Positions 5,873 through 5,887 of a stretch of DNA of 5,887 nt are shown here, one piece after another; position 1 is the first letter of the stretch; every line of letters begins with the position of its first letter. The DNA is from Candidatus Gastranaerophilales bacterium (lineage in GTDB: Bacteria; Cyanobacteriota; Vampirovibrionia; Gastranaerophilales; Gastranaerophilaceae), in the NCBI GenBank assembly GCA_944323585.1, contig CALUTA010000097.1, positions 1-5,887 on the forward strand, given 5' to 3'. The position numbers and the translations under genes are program-made. The notes beneath the pieces were generated by a model that was given only the letters and a program-made list of their open reading frames with translations, was not told where the DNA came from and did not search any database.

Positions 5873-5887
5873 ATGTTCTACCGTAAT

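Overview
The window comes from a low-to-moderate G+C bacterium with short intergenic gaps. It holds six protein genes. I found no tRNA, rRNA, CRISPR array, transposase or phage gene. The best anchored part is the minus-strand pair dnaG-rpoD (primase and primary sigma factor), a widely conserved housekeeping linkage. A low-G+C Firmicutes-type or Vampirovibrionia/Melainabacteria-type lineage would fit the sigma and primase sequences, but the sequence alone does not settle the taxon.

Layout from left to right: (1) 1-182 is an AT-rich leader with a plausible promoter and a Shine-Dalgarno site for a plus-strand type II thymidine kinase gene (183-803). (2) 804-952 is non-coding. It carries a hairpin-forming short repeat that shares 14 of 15 bases with a copy at the window's left edge, a 16-bp dyad, and a TATAAT box only 6 bp from the next ATG. 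(3) 953-1591 (plus) encodes an unrecognised exported, cysteine-free protein. (4) Converging on it are two minus-strand genes: an extracytoplasmic amino-acid-type binding lipoprotein (1996-2775) and, overlapping its 3' end, a small membrane-anchored protein (1607-2011). (5) 2776-2880 holds a strong-looking minus-strand promoter directly behind a rho-independent terminator that ends the dnaG-rpoD transcript. (6) rpoD (2881-3981) and dnaG (3974-5872) overlap by 8 bp, so the sigma factor is probably translationally coupled to primase. dnaG begins 15 bp from the right edge, so its promoter and any upstream partner lie outside.

Functionally this is nucleotide salvage, replication priming and core transcription, plus a small envelope or nutrient-binding cluster whose transporter partners are not in view. 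I see no convincing new defence or mobile system. The most curious items are the tdk-flanking repeat, the apparently leaderless exported-protein gene with an upstream dyad, the orphan binding lipoprotein with an overlapping membrane-protein gene, and a small insertion in the primase TOPRIM region.
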